Assembly: GCA_963701245.1 (NCBI GenBank)
Contig: OY969576.1
Location: 1,488,001 to 1,552,000, forward strand
Reading direction: 5' to 3'
Length of the DNA stretch: 64,000 nucleotides
Origin: CAWCCP01 sp963701245
Lineage (GTDB): Bacteria; Patescibacteriota; Saccharimonadia; Saccharimonadales; UBA4665
The notes below the pieces were generated by a model. It was not told the DNA's origin. It was given only the letters and a program-made list of their open reading frames with translations, and ran no database searches. The position numbers and the translations under genes were made by a program. Numbering within the stretch: the stretch's first letter is position 1; every line of letters begins with the position of its first letter. Below are positions 27,470-35,476 of the stretch, in pieces.

Positions 27470-27496
27470 AAATAAAAATCCCCTACCCGGGGATTT
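27470..27496 (-). terminator. Terminator in the ribBA leader (riboswitch expression platform)
   Basis: AAATCCCC-GGGTA-GGGGATTT followed by TTATTT forms a minus-strand hairpin (27476-27496) just after the FMN aptamer and before the ribBA ribosome-binding site. FMN binding would favour this terminator. Confidence 0.8.
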
Positions 27497-27527
27497 TCGG
27501 AAATTACTAATACGCGACTAGCAATAT

Positions 27528-27642
27528 CCCTTCTTTCATCCCGACTGTACGGTCGGCTCCGGATTTACACCGGATCATGTCTTTAAAAAGACTCGTGGGC
27601 TATACCACCGATTAGGATTTTCACCTGACCCCGAAAGGAACA
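27528..27642 (-). ncRNA. FMN riboswitch (RFN element)
   Basis: On the minus strand the conserved core reads CTTTCGGGGTCAGGTGAAA, then CCTAATCGGTGGTATAGCC, GATCCGGTGTAAATCCGG, AGCCGACCGTACAGTC and GGGATGAAAGAAG. These are the diagnostic blocks of the RFN aptamer, with the closing helix CTTTC/GAAAG. It controls ribBA-ribD by transcription termination. Confidence 0.97.
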
Positions 27643-27788
27643 CCTAAAGTATATACCAATCAGCAAAACTTAAAAAGTGCTTTTGGTAGTAGTGCTTTTT
27701 CCAAAATTAATTCCAATACCAAACACGTATCGTCAATGCGTTCTTCTCTAGTTGTTTGGCATAAATGCACTTTTGCTATGATACTGTC

Positions 27789-28378
27789 ATGCACATAGAT
27801 ATTATAGCGCTGGTATTTGGCGTCATTTTTATTGCAGAACTACCAGATAAATCATTGTTTGCCTCACTTGTTTTAGGCACCAAATTCCCTTGGTTATATG
27901 TATGGCTCGGCGCCGCAGCAGCCTTTTTGGTCCACGTTATTATTGCCGTAACCGCCGGTAAATTACTTACCTTATTGCCTCATGCGATACTTCAAACGGT
28001 TATTACCTTGCTATTTTTGGCTGGGGCACTTATTTTGCTGTTCGGTAAACAAAGTCTGGAAAAGAATCTAATGTCAAAGAGTCAGCATTACCGAACTCTG
28101 CGACATTTTGGAAAGTATTTGCCACTGCTTTTATAGTTGTCTTTTTGGGTGAATGGGGCGATATTACCCAAATTGCCACTGCTAACTATGCTGCCCACTA
28201 CCATGACCCATGGAGTGTTGGAATCGGTGCATTACTAGCACTATGGACTGTTGCCTTACTTGGAGTGACTGTTGGAAAAAAAATGTTAAAACTCATTCCG
28301 GCCGCACTACTGCAAAGAATTACGGCAGGTATTCTCTTACTTTTTGCCATTGTGAGCGCCTGGTCAATATTCCGCTAA
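27789..28378 (+). pseudogene. UPF0016/GDT1 (TMEM165-like) cation exporter, frameshifted
   Basis: Family members export Mn2+ or Ca2+ and have two copies of an E-x-G/P-D-K/x-S/T motif. The first half has FIAELPDKSLFASLVLG; the second half, in another frame from about 28113, has VFLGEWGDITQIATANY. The two frames join at GGAAAGTATTT: one extra A (GGAAAAGTA) would restore ...GKVFATAFIVVFLGEWGD. So a single base is missing, by mutation or sequencing error. The likely start is the ATG at 27789. Confidence 0.85.
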
Positions 28379-28410
28379 TGGATTAGGGTATATCCATTTA
28401 CAACAAAAAA

Positions 28411-28440
28411 TAAACACCCGGTTTATTGGCCGGGTGTTTA
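28411..28440 (-). terminator. Terminator of the 29-aa peptide unit
   Basis: TAAACACCCGG (28411-28421) pairs with CCGGGTGTTTA (28430-28440). On the minus strand it is followed by a run of six T, marking the end of the small gene at 28457-28546. It may also stop the exporter gene on the plus strand. Confidence 0.85.
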
Positions 28441-28456
28441 TGAAACTGTCAACCGA

Positions 28457-28546
28457 TTACAATTTTTTTAGTAGTCGGTCAATTTTTCGGAAGCTATTAT
28501 TCGCAGTTGTTACGAATTCAAAACTTATACCACTGCTGGTACGCAT
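28457..28546 (-). CDS. 29-residue peptide with its own promoter, RBS and terminator
   Basis: The frame MRTSSGISFEFVTTANNSFR + KIDRLLKKL is preceded by a strong Shine-Dalgarno (AGAGGAG, 6-8 bases before ATG). It has a near-consensus promoter about 65-90 bases upstream and a strong terminator 17 bases after the stop. The C-terminal third is a basic amphipathic helix. Such a complete, isolated transcription unit for 29 codons is unlikely by chance. The family is not recognised; a small ribosome-binding or regulatory peptide is possible. It may alternatively be a small RNA whose reading frame is incidental. Confidence 0.7.
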   Translation of the reverse strand: MRTSSGISFEFVTTANNSFRKIDRLLKKL

Positions 28547-28611
28547 TTTTTCTGCTCCTCTGTTAGTTTTTAATTTTGTAAATGTTTGTTTGTGATCACG
28601 AAACACTATAT

Positions 28612-28639
28612 ATTATACACAAAATTGATATTTTGTCAA
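28612..28639 (-). promoter_or_regulatory. Strong promoter of the 29-aa peptide
   Basis: Perfect TTGACA (28634-28639) and perfect TATAAT (28612-28617) are separated by 16 bases on the minus strand. It is the best match to the consensus that I found in the window. Confidence 0.85.
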
Positions 28640-28718
28640 TAATGCTAGCTTTTGGTTTCGATAGACCTCAAGCACTATGATACGGATGATTAGATGAGAC
28701 TGCAAGTTAAATTTGGGA

Positions 28719-29084
28719 CTAGTCTGTTGTATTTTTTGCCGAACGAGAAGATGTCCAAAAAAGCACAATCGCCACCACAAAAAGCAAACCGGAGCCGCCA
28801 AGTAATAGGTAGTTTGGGGTGTGATGAGCTCCTTGATCAGCTTGAGTACTGGTTTGCGTTATCGGTGAAGACAGATTTATAGCCGACGAGTAGGTATTTT
28901 GCAAGGGAATACCATTTTGGCTTTCCAGCAAACTATTGAGACCACCCGTCTGCACAGAACCTGTTTGATCTGCGAGTGACCCAGTTTGTACGGAATTCTG
29001 CGGGTTTTGGGTTGTATTTTGAGTCCCAGAACTATTAGCAGTTGGTAACTGCTGACTTGTATCCATAGTTATATTGTAAGGCAA
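28719..29084 (-). CDS. Hypothetical C-terminally anchored membrane protein
   Basis: This 121-residue protein begins with about 90 residues of low-complexity Ser/Thr/Gln/Asn sequence (NTTQNPQNSVQTGSLADQTG). One membrane helix follows (YLLLGGSGLLFVVAIVLFW, about residues 91-109) and a short basic tail. The layout suggests a surface or periplasm-facing linker held by a single helix. MDTSQQL at residue 7 is an alternative start. It is upstream of the 29-aa peptide and downstream of the aminotransferase, all on the minus strand. Confidence 0.65.
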   Translation of the reverse strand: MPYNITMDTSQQLPTANSSGTQNTTQNPQNSVQTGSLADQTGSVQTGGLNSLLESQNGIPLQNTYSSAINLSSPITQTSTQADQGAHHTPNYLLLGGSGLLFVVAIVLFWTSSRSAKNTTD

Positions 29085-29133
29085 TTTCTCTTTTAACCAA
29101 GTAAATCACTATCTATTAGAACACCTATTATGC

Positions 29134-30363
29134 TTATGAGGTTTTTAGTGAGGTGACCTGGGATAGTATTTTTGTAACCCGCAGCATCTGTGAATTGCTT
29201 ATACCACCAAGGTTTAATCGTGAATTTGGTAACGTTAATATACCGTTTTGAGCTAAGATGTCCTGCTGGTCTTTTGAAAATCCATCTGGATATAATTTTG
29301 TGAATAAGCCGCGACCTCGTTCGATGGCCGGTAGGTCTTTAAAAGCACGGGCTAATACTCGTCTATTTTTAAGAAGTCGCTGTCGGGCATTCTCAAGCTC
29401 AATATAATATTCAGGCACTGATAAGACAGTGGCTGCGGCCTGGGCTGCTAAAAGCGGTGTACTTGAGACTGATTGCCGCACATTTCTGGTCACAAGTTGA
29501 TGGAGATTCTTGGCTTGTTGTGCTCCGAGATGTTGTTTTGCATTAAGTATAAAGAGGGTACCAAGCCGTTCGTTATATAAGCCCATATTTTTGGAGAATG
29601 AGACACAAACAAATGTGAGAATGCCTCGTTTTAAACACTCCAATATCGGATATCGATCTTCTAGTAATCCATTCGCCAGTCCCAGATAAGCAGAATCAAG
29701 GATAACGATGTCCTGTTTTTGTTCAATCAAAGACAATATTTCATCCCACTCTTTAGTAGTTCTATCGGCACCGTCATCGTTGTAACCGCCAGCCTGTAGA
29801 AGAACGACAACCCTGTCTGAGCTATCCGCTATCGTCTGTAAAGCGGCTTGATGGTTATAGAGTCCGGTGCTCGGATGAAGATGCGGATAGGTCCACAATG
29901 AGAATGGTTTACTAAAAATTGCTGGGTGATTCGGCCAACCACCATCTAAAACAAGTGACAAACAGCCGTCGCGTCGCACTGTCAAACTAGCCTTGAGCGC
30001 ATCACTCGATAGTCTAAGTGCTCCAGTTCCACCAAGCGTCTGATAACTCATGACGTCGGCAAAATTCTTGGTGAAATCACGCTCGCCAAAGACCATGCGC
30101 CCAGCCTTCTCTAAGAATGCAGCATTGCCAGTCTGTGTCTGATAACCAAAGTCATGGTGTCGATTAATGTCTTTAAGAGCTGCGAGGCGGGCTTTTTGCA
30201 CAATTTCAGGTTGCCATGGGTCACCAGACTCTGGATCAATCATTATCCCGATCGTCGTGTTAATCGCATCTTTGTGCTGACTCCGAAAAGCAGGCCAACC
30301 GGCATTCGTGAGCATTATCTGATCGACAGTTGTATCGGGGATCTCTTTAAATGAGTGAGGCAT
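29134..30363 (-). CDS. Aromatic/aspartate-type aminotransferase (fold type I)
   Basis: This PLP enzyme transfers amino groups between aspartate or aromatic amino acids and oxo-acids. Family motifs follow in order: YQTLGGTGALRL, GGWPNHPAIF, LLQAGGYNDDGADRT (in place of LLHxCxHNPTGxD), ILDSAYLGLANG, and SFSKNMGLYNERLG with the PLP lysine. Length 409 aa is normal. The altered HNPTG loop (GYNDDGAD) suggests a divergent substrate range. It lies 60 bases downstream of a cyclase-family gene on the same strand. Confidence 0.85.
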   Translation of the reverse strand: MPHSFKEIPDTTVDQIMLTNAGWPAFRSQHKDAINTTIGIMIDPESGDPWQPEIVQKARLAALKDINRHHDFGYQTQTGNAAFLEKAGRMVFGERDFTKNFADVMSYQTLGGTGALRLSSDALKASLTVRRDGCLSLVLDGGWPNHPAIFSKPFSLWTYPHLHPSTGLYNHQAALQTIADSSDRVVVLLQAGGYNDDGADRTTKEWDEILSLIEQKQDIVILDSAYLGLANGLLEDRYPILECLKRGILTFVCVSFSKNMGLYNERLGTLFILNAKQHLGAQQAKNLHQLVTRNVRQSVSSTPLLAAQAAATVLSVPEYYIELENARQRLLKNRRVLARAFKDLPAIERGRGLFTKLYPDGFSKDQQDILAQNGILTLPNSRLNLGGISNSQMLRVTKILSQVTSLKTS

Positions 30364-30424
30364 GTCGTACCATAGTTAACCATTTTTCTGGGAAATTAAC
30401 ATGAGCACTCTACTCACACTCCGC

Positions 30425-31036
30425 TTATGGAAGTACTGCGATTACTCTTGCCGGCGAAGCATCTAATTCAAATCGAAGCGGCAGGGCAAACACCGTGCAA
30501 TCGTTTCCCTTAACTTCTGCCAGATTTGTTAGGTTTTCGATAATTAAGACATCTCTGGTGAGTAAAGTTTTATGAATTGGGAAATCTGCTTGATTATCCG
30601 GGCTGCACGCATCAAATCCAACCATACTGACACCTTGGTTAATTAGATATTCTGCAATTACTTGGGACATAACTGGATAGTCTGTAAAGTAGCGGGCCTT
30701 GTAATAATCCGCGCTCATGCCAGTATCAAAGAGAACTATATCTCCGCTTTGTAAATTAGCTGCTTTGATGTCGTCGAGTATAAATTGTCCGTTTACCTTG
30801 ATATACCTACCCCTTCCAAAAAAGCGTTCAATTGGATACGTAGCTAACGTGCGCCCGTTTTTGAGCATATGAAATGGTGCATCAATATGAGTGCCGACAT
30901 GCGTTCCTAGGCTTATCGTGTGATCATTGTAGCCATCACGATCATATACTCCAGTAGCTATTATTTGCAATTCAGGATCACCAGGATACACCGGGGTACG
31001 CTCATTTAAAACCACCGATAAATCTATAAATGCCAT
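30425..31036 (-). CDS. Cyclase/kynurenine formamidase-like metal hydrolase
   Basis: The metal-binding signature HVGTHIDAPFH (about residues 46-56) and the downstream GDIVLFDTG and GFDACSPDN place it in the cyclase family (PF04199). Members include KynB, isatin hydrolase and polyketide cyclases. Length 203 aa is typical. Next to an aromatic-type aminotransferase it might act in aromatic amino-acid breakdown, but the substrate is inferred only by neighbourhood. Confidence 0.85.
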   Translation of the reverse strand: MAFIDLSVVLNERTPVYPGDPELQIIATGVYDRDGYNDHTISLGTHVGTHIDAPFHMLKNGRTLATYPIERFFGRGRYIKVNGQFILDDIKAANLQSGDIVLFDTGMSADYYKARYFTDYPVMSQVIAEYLINQGVSMVGFDACSPDNQADFPIHKTLLTRDVLIIENLTNLAEVKGNDCTVFALPLRFELDASPARVIAVLP

Positions 31037-31131
31037 AGCTGCATGATAACAGATAGTGGCGAGGCGTCGAAAATGCTACCGCAGTTTGGGATAACCTGGT
31101 ACATTAGAATTGATGCGGTGACCGAGAATAG

Positions 31132-32160
31132 GTGATGGCTTGCACGCTATCTACGGTAGAGTCATGTCTGCCCCGCATCTCCAAAACTATGACTGCGCAA
31201 GAATACCTTATCGACACACTGGCCCGACTGGCCGACCCATCGTCAGTTGAGCAGACGCCTGCTACCCCGATTGAAGATGTCATTTTTGCCAAGGTTATGT
31301 CTAAAAAATTTCGTAAGTTAAAGGCCGGTCAAGCGGCAATTGATGTGACGAAGAAGGCCATCCATCATTCTGTGAGTAACCAAACGCCTATTATAGTTAA
31401 CGTTGTCTTCGGCGGGAACAAGTTATGGCATTTTGCGGAAGCCCCGGAAATCGATTGGGCAGAAGTATTTACGACACTATACTTGGTGAAGTATTTAAAA
31501 TATATCGCCAGCGCATATGAACCAGGCGCATATCTGGAATTTTATTCAATGGATGTTGTTTTGGAATCAATGAATAACTTACCTCCGACCGAAACCGATC
31601 AATACAGCAATACATTTATAGCCATGTTAGCCTGGCTAAGACAATACCTCCCGTCTAACGTGAAGGTTGGTTACAGGCGGTATGGCCAAGATTATTCGGA
31701 TCGATCAGAGTATATCGCTGAACTAGATGAAGCAAAAGCGAAAGTCTGGCAAGAATTAGGCAACAAGTTACCAACGATGACTAATGAACAGAAAGATGCT
31801 ACCGAATTAAATGTCCGCCTGAAACCAGGCCAAGCTGATGATCCGCTTTGGCGCGAAAAAGTCGAATGGACACATCTTAGTATTGAACGCACTAAAACTA
31901 TGGAACGATATATTTATGACCCAACCATGATACCCGTCTGCCCTACTTATTTCCCTGGATGTATTACTACCGGTAGCACGAAACGTACGTCGGCAAAATT
32001 TTGGGTTGCTGTGGGCGCACTTGAGCGAGATGGCACATCTTTGCATGAGACTGTCCTTACTCCGAAACAATTAGAGAACGCCCAATTTCAATGGGAGTCC
32101 GTTTCGCTGCCCGGATTAGAAGGTAAAAACTTTTCCCGGATTAGAGTCATAGAACACTAA
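31132..32160 (+). CDS. Hypothetical protein, about 320-342 aa
   Basis: I do not recognise a family. The likely start is the ATG at 31189 (MTAQEYLIDTLARLADP), because the first 19 residues look non-native. The protein is soluble, with no signal or membrane helix. It has a mixed alpha/beta pattern: PIIVNVVFGGNKLWHFAEAP, then YLEFYSMDVVLESMN, and a conserved-looking PVCPTYFPGCITTGSTKR with two Cys near the C-terminus. It is divergent from the cyclase gene, 95 bases away. Confidence 0.65.
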   Translation: MMACTLSTVESCLPRISKTMTAQEYLIDTLARLADPSSVEQTPATPIEDVIFAKVMSKKFRKLKAGQAAIDVTKKAIHHSVSNQTPIIVNVVFGGNKLWHFAEAPEIDWAEVFTTLYLVKYLKYIASAYEPGAYLEFYSMDVVLESMNNLPPTETDQYSNTFIAMLAWLRQYLPSNVKVGYRRYGQDYSDRSEYIAELDEAKAKVWQELGNKLPTMTNEQKDATELNVRLKPGQADDPLWREKVEWTHLSIERTKTMERYIYDPTMIPVCPTYFPGCITTGSTKRTSAKFWVAVGALERDGTSLHETVLTPKQLENAQFQWESVSLPGLEGKNFSRIRVIEH

Positions 32161-32187
32161 TACATCAACCGCTTTTGGTGACTCAGA

Positions 32188-32601
32188 TTAGATGAGTTGC
32201 CAGAAACATGTATACGATGTTCCTTGCTGAAAACCGAGCATTTTGTAACGATCACTTAGTTCTTGACTGTTGTGGTCACTATATACCAATACTTGTTGAT
32301 GACCGCGTTGTTTTAGTTCGGCTATTGCCCAACTATACAGTTCTTTTGTGATAACTGATTCAAAATCTTTCACTACAAACCTGTACAACCAAGCAACTCG
32401 TTTATTTTCAACCAATGAAATTGAACCAACGACAGTTCCGTCTTTGACGTACACGGCAATCGATTTTGGATCGTCAGCGATCGAGTTTGCCAAGATTACT
32501 CTGCTATCCCTGGATTGATCAAAAGTACCACCATACCATTCGCCGTGTTGGTATAAGTCATAAAGTTGCAAGTAATCGTCATCCTGATAAGGCCTAATCA
32601 T
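32188..32601 (-). CDS. GNAT-family N-acetyltransferase
   Basis: This 137-residue protein has the GNAT layout: an N-terminal helix-strand (MIRPYQDDDYLQLYDLY), a central strand GTVVGSISLVE, and WLYRFVVKDFESVITKELYS at the acetyl-CoA site. It ends with a C-terminal YKMLGFQQGTSYTCFWQ. The pyrophosphate-binding loop is not the classic RxxGxG/A. Substrate unknown. Confidence 0.75.
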   Translation of the reverse strand: MIRPYQDDDYLQLYDLYQHGEWYGGTFDQSRDSRVILANSIADDPKSIAVYVKDGTVVGSISLVENKRVAWLYRFVVKDFESVITKELYSWAIAELKQRGHQQVLVYSDHNSQELSDRYKMLGFQQGTSYTCFWQLI

Positions 32602-32699
32602 ATTGTCTGCTCCCTTGGTTTGTTACGTTCATTATACCGATAACAGTTGCGTCTATGCATTTTAGTGATGAACATCACAAGAAACCGTGTCTACCCGGA

Positions 32700-33230
32700 T
32701 TAGCTTATGAGTTTCGAGGAATATACATGCCGCCATAATGTCTCCGGACCACCCGTGAAAAAGAAATCGAGGGCAGTAACTTCAAATTGCAGGGGCAGGA
32801 TTGGATGAGTCTTAATTATGCTCTTTTTAACGCCCTCATCAAATTGACCATAGAGAATACTGACATGTGCCAAGGATTGGAAGTGTTCAGTCTGTACTTG
32901 AGGAAATATGCCTGATAATTGCTCATATAAGGCAGTGAGTTGCGGTGAGTCGGCGGTAATAAATAAGCAGCGATACGTTTCACTCAGAAAGCCGTATGTA
33001 GCAAGACTTATCGAGAATTGCTTTGTTTGGCTTGCCAGTGTATCTAGTTGTTGTTCTGCCTCTTTAAGTTTAGCGTCGCTGACGTACACAGATCCAACTA
33101 ATGTCAAATGTGGCTCAAACGGTGGTGTCTTCAATTCATCCGCGAGCTGTTGTATGAATTGTTGAAGTACCTCTTTGGTTTTTCCGCTAGGTCTTAGCCA
33201 TATTGAGTACTTGCGTTCTATATCGACCAT
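32700..33230 (-). CDS. 2H phosphoesterase (2'-5' RNA ligase / cyclic phosphodiesterase type)
   Basis: Two H-x-T/S motifs define the 2H superfamily: FEPHLTLVGSV (about residues 39-49) and LAHVSILYG (about 121-129). Length 176 aa fits the CPDase/ThpR group, which hydrolyses or ligates 2',3'-cyclic phosphates in RNA ends or ADP-ribose derivatives. It stands alone. Confidence 0.85.
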   Translation of the reverse strand: MVDIERKYSIWLRPSGKTKEVLQQFIQQLADELKTPPFEPHLTLVGSVYVSDAKLKEAEQQLDTLASQTKQFSISLATYGFLSETYRCLFITADSPQLTALYEQLSGIFPQVQTEHFQSLAHVSILYGQFDEGVKKSIIKTHPILPLQFEVTALDFFFTGGPETLWRHVYSSKLIS

Positions 33231-33364
33231 GCTTTTCGTTACTTCTCTCCGTTCATCATCTATTGATTTTTTCCCTTATCATTCTGGTGGCAATTGTAAA
33301 GCATACGTACATTTTGTAACTACAAACACGACTATCCGCTGTGTAGCATCCCTACAATTTTTCA

Positions 33365-34162
33365 CTAAAGTGCAATGAGTAAAACTACTAGAAAACCGAA
33401 AAAGAAACTGGCGGTTTCTAAAGGTTCATCCGGCGACTCATGCGCTTCTATTAATAATTCTTCAGTGACAAGATAAAGCAACGCCGCCAAGCCAAAGGCG
33501 ATGAGAGCTTGGTGAAACCCTCCATTAAGTAATGCGGCGAGCTTATAACCGATTACCGACATCACAGCCAGAATCACCCCTGAACTTGCGGTAATTGATA
33601 GCGCCTTATTTTTCGTCAGCGAATGCTGTTGGCAGATAGCCATGGTTGATAATCCAAGAAAGAACACTTCAATTGTCATTGCCAAGGTAAGTATTTGTCC
33701 CTCTTTACTTCCAACCGCAAAACCCAATCCTATGAGTAGGCCATCGACAGCGACATCAATACTTATTGCGGTGATGAGTGATTTGAGCGACGTAGTTTCG
33801 GTGTTGATATGCTGATGACTCTCATTTTCGTCCGCATCTCCATGGTAATGCCCGCCAGACATTAGTTTCATCATCATGAGTAAACCAACTCCTACGACAA
33901 AACCTATCGCTGTAGCAACCACTTGTTTATGTTCGAAAAGTACGGGTAGGAGTTCAATTGCGGCTGCCGCAAAAACTAAACCCGCTGCCAGGTGTTGCAC
34001 GACTGATTGAAATAAATGACTAGGTTTTATATAAAATGCAACTAAACCACCGAGGAGCGGAGCACAGAGAGGTGCAAGTATGAAGAGCAGTAACCTGGTC
34101 ATTGTATCTGTGGCCATAATGCTTATCATAGCAAATATTACATCCGGCCAGTATTTACTCAA
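33365..34162 (-). CDS. ZIP-family metal transporter
   Basis: An eight-helix membrane protein of 265 aa. It has a His/Asp-rich loop after the third helix (GGHYHGDADENESHQH), AIELLPVLFEHK in helix 2, and the conserved pair SIDVAVDGLLIGLG and EVFFLGLSTMA in helices 4 and 5. LVTEELLIEAHESPDEP is near the end. ZIP proteins import zinc, iron or manganese. The usual HN in helix 4 is DVAVDG, as in the GufA/ZupT-like branch. The first ~20 residues may not be translated; an internal Met begins MATDTMTR. Confidence 0.85.
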   Translation of the reverse strand: MSKYWPDVIFAMISIMATDTMTRLLLFILAPLCAPLLGGLVAFYIKPSHLFQSVVQHLAAGLVFAAAAIELLPVLFEHKQVVATAIGFVVGVGLLMMMKLMSGGHYHGDADENESHQHINTETTSLKSLITAISIDVAVDGLLIGLGFAVGSKEGQILTLAMTIEVFFLGLSTMAICQQHSLTKNKALSITASSGVILAVMSVIGYKLAALLNGGFHQALIAFGLAALLYLVTEELLIEAHESPDEPLETASFFFGFLVVLLIAL

Positions 34163-34194
34163 TGGAAAAGAGATTTGCTATAAAACAAAACTCA

Positions 34195-34324
34195 ATCCGT
34201 TATTTCAATTTGGCCGCCTCAGCTCAGTCGAATTGAAACCTTATCTTTTCAGAATCAGCGAGATGGAAAGAACTCTCCAGGTGTTGGCCATCGATACACT
34301 ACACTGCGTAGCAGCACTAGAACC
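34195..34324 (-). repeat. Direct repeat R1 flanking the flavin reductase gene
   Basis: About 130 bases match R2 (35014-35142) with roughly two thirds identity. The best blocks are CAGTCGAATTGAAACCTTAT / CAGTCGAATTGGAACCTTAT and the shared end ACTAGAACC. On the minus strand it contains GGTTTCAATTC with a weaker copy of the TCARTTC box 11 bases upstream. The flavin reductase stop codon lies inside its end. Confidence 0.65.
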
Positions 34325-34895
34325 CAGGATCATTGAAGTAGTCGATGGTAAATATGTCGGATGCCTCAGCAAAATGATTTCTTTCCCACTGCATAAATGG
34401 CTTCGGATTACCCTTGGGGTTAATTTCTCCATCATAATATGTGGGATTAACTTTGGCTTTGGTGGCCTTACCAATAACTAAATAGTGGTCAGCCCCAGCA
34501 TCTTTCGGACGTTCAACAATTTCGTACTCTACCCAGCCAAGCGCGTTGACAATAACTGGGCCATGTTCAGAGAATTCTAAATCGAGTTCATCTTTAAATT
34601 CTTCTATCTTATCTTTCCTAGACTTATAGCCAGAATATTTCCGTCCAAGTTTCCAAATGAGTTCAAGTTGTTCCCGATGTGGCACAGACACAGTAAAGGC
34701 TTTGGCCGTCCTGAGATTCTTGGCTGTTATCCAAGGTTTATAGACGGCAACTAGCACCATACTAGGTTCAACACTGACAGACGTAATATTATTTATGGGA
34801 ATAATGTTCTTTCTCTGGTCAGGACTGACAGTGCCTATCGTGACCACTATACGTGGAGCCAAGATGCGGTGGATTTTATTGAATGCCTCAATCAT
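34317..34895 (-). CDS. Flavin reductase-like FMN-binding protein
   Basis: A 192-residue protein of the flavin reductase-like / FMN-binding split-barrel group (PF01613). Typical parts are RIVVTIGTVSPDQRKNIIPI, SVEPSMVLVAVYKPWITAKN, AKAFTVSVPHREQ and GWVEYEIVERPKDAGADHYL. Such proteins reduce flavins for partner oxygenases or use FMN directly. The gene is bounded by direct repeats R1 and R2, as if it were a one-gene cassette. Confidence 0.85.
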   Translation of the reverse strand: MIEAFNKIHRILAPRIVVTIGTVSPDQRKNIIPINNITSVSVEPSMVLVAVYKPWITAKNLRTAKAFTVSVPHREQLELIWKLGRKYSGYKSRKDKIEEFKDELDLEFSEHGPVIVNALGWVEYEIVERPKDAGADHYLVIGKATKAKVNPTYYDGEINPKGNPKPFMQWERNHFAEASDIFTIDYFNDPGF

Positions 34896-35013
34896 AGGGG
34901 TGTCTCCTTATTTTTAGAGACCATACAGCTAGCATACCAAACTACCCAAACAATGCTGGAATCTAGATTACAGAGATACAACAAAAAAGAGACCGGCATT
35001 ATCGCCAATCTCT

Positions 35014-35142
35014 ATCTGTTATTTCTCATGATTGCCCTATCGCAGTCGAATTGGAACCTTATCTTATTGGAATTGAGCCGATGGATAGATATCACAAGAG
35101 GTGAAATGCTAGTCGAAGCCTCTACCGCAACATACTAGAACC
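35014..35142 (-). repeat. Direct repeat R2 upstream of the flavin reductase gene
   Basis: This is the second copy of R1. On the minus strand TCAATTC-N11-GGTTCCAATTC (35048-35076) has the same two-part form and exact spacing as repeats b, c and d of the tRNA-Met array, 18 kb away on the other strand. Confidence 0.65.
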
Positions 35143-35176
35143 GTGAGTACTACTTTAAAAACATTACTCTACGAAG

Positions 35177-35464
35177 TTACTCTGCCATATAGTCAGCAAC
35201 AATATTAATTATCTGTTGTACTGCAGGGGTGCAGTCTTTAAACAATATTCTTTGAAAAAGCTGATTTCCATACTCACGTATTAACTGACTAATCAATGCG
35301 TGGACGAAGGATTGCGTTGCACCTGTGACTCCACTGAAGTCAATCACGATTTCTTCATCGTTTTTTGCTAATGCTGGCTTAATGAATTTAAGTCTTACGT
35401 CTCGAGCGATATCTTTATTTTCAGCAAAGCTACCTGCCTTTTCATAGATCTTGATTGTCTCCAT
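35177..35464 (-). CDS. STAS-like DUF4325 domain protein
   Basis: This 95-residue protein matches the STAS-like DUF4325 group: EIVIDFSGVTGATQSFVHAL is the diagnostic block, followed by a helix and a short C-terminal strand. STAS-like domains relay signals by binding nucleotides or partner ATPases. It lies 12 bases downstream of a HATPase-domain gene, so the two are surely co-translated and probably form a sensor/switch pair. Confidence 0.85.
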   Translation of the reverse strand: METIKIYEKAGSFAENKDIARDVRLKFIKPALAKNDEEIVIDFSGVTGATQSFVHALISQLIREYGNQLFQRILFKDCTPAVQQIINIVADYMAE

Positions 35465-35476
35465 AGTTGTACAGAC

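Noticed and set aside
34080..34481. 133-aa plus-strand frame over the ZIP start and the flavin reductase end
   Set aside because: It overlaps two well-supported genes on the other strand and covers repeat R1.
34869..35138. 89-aa plus-strand frame over repeat R2
   Set aside because: No start signal, and the coding-like look comes from the repeat; the matching region of R1 has a different frame.
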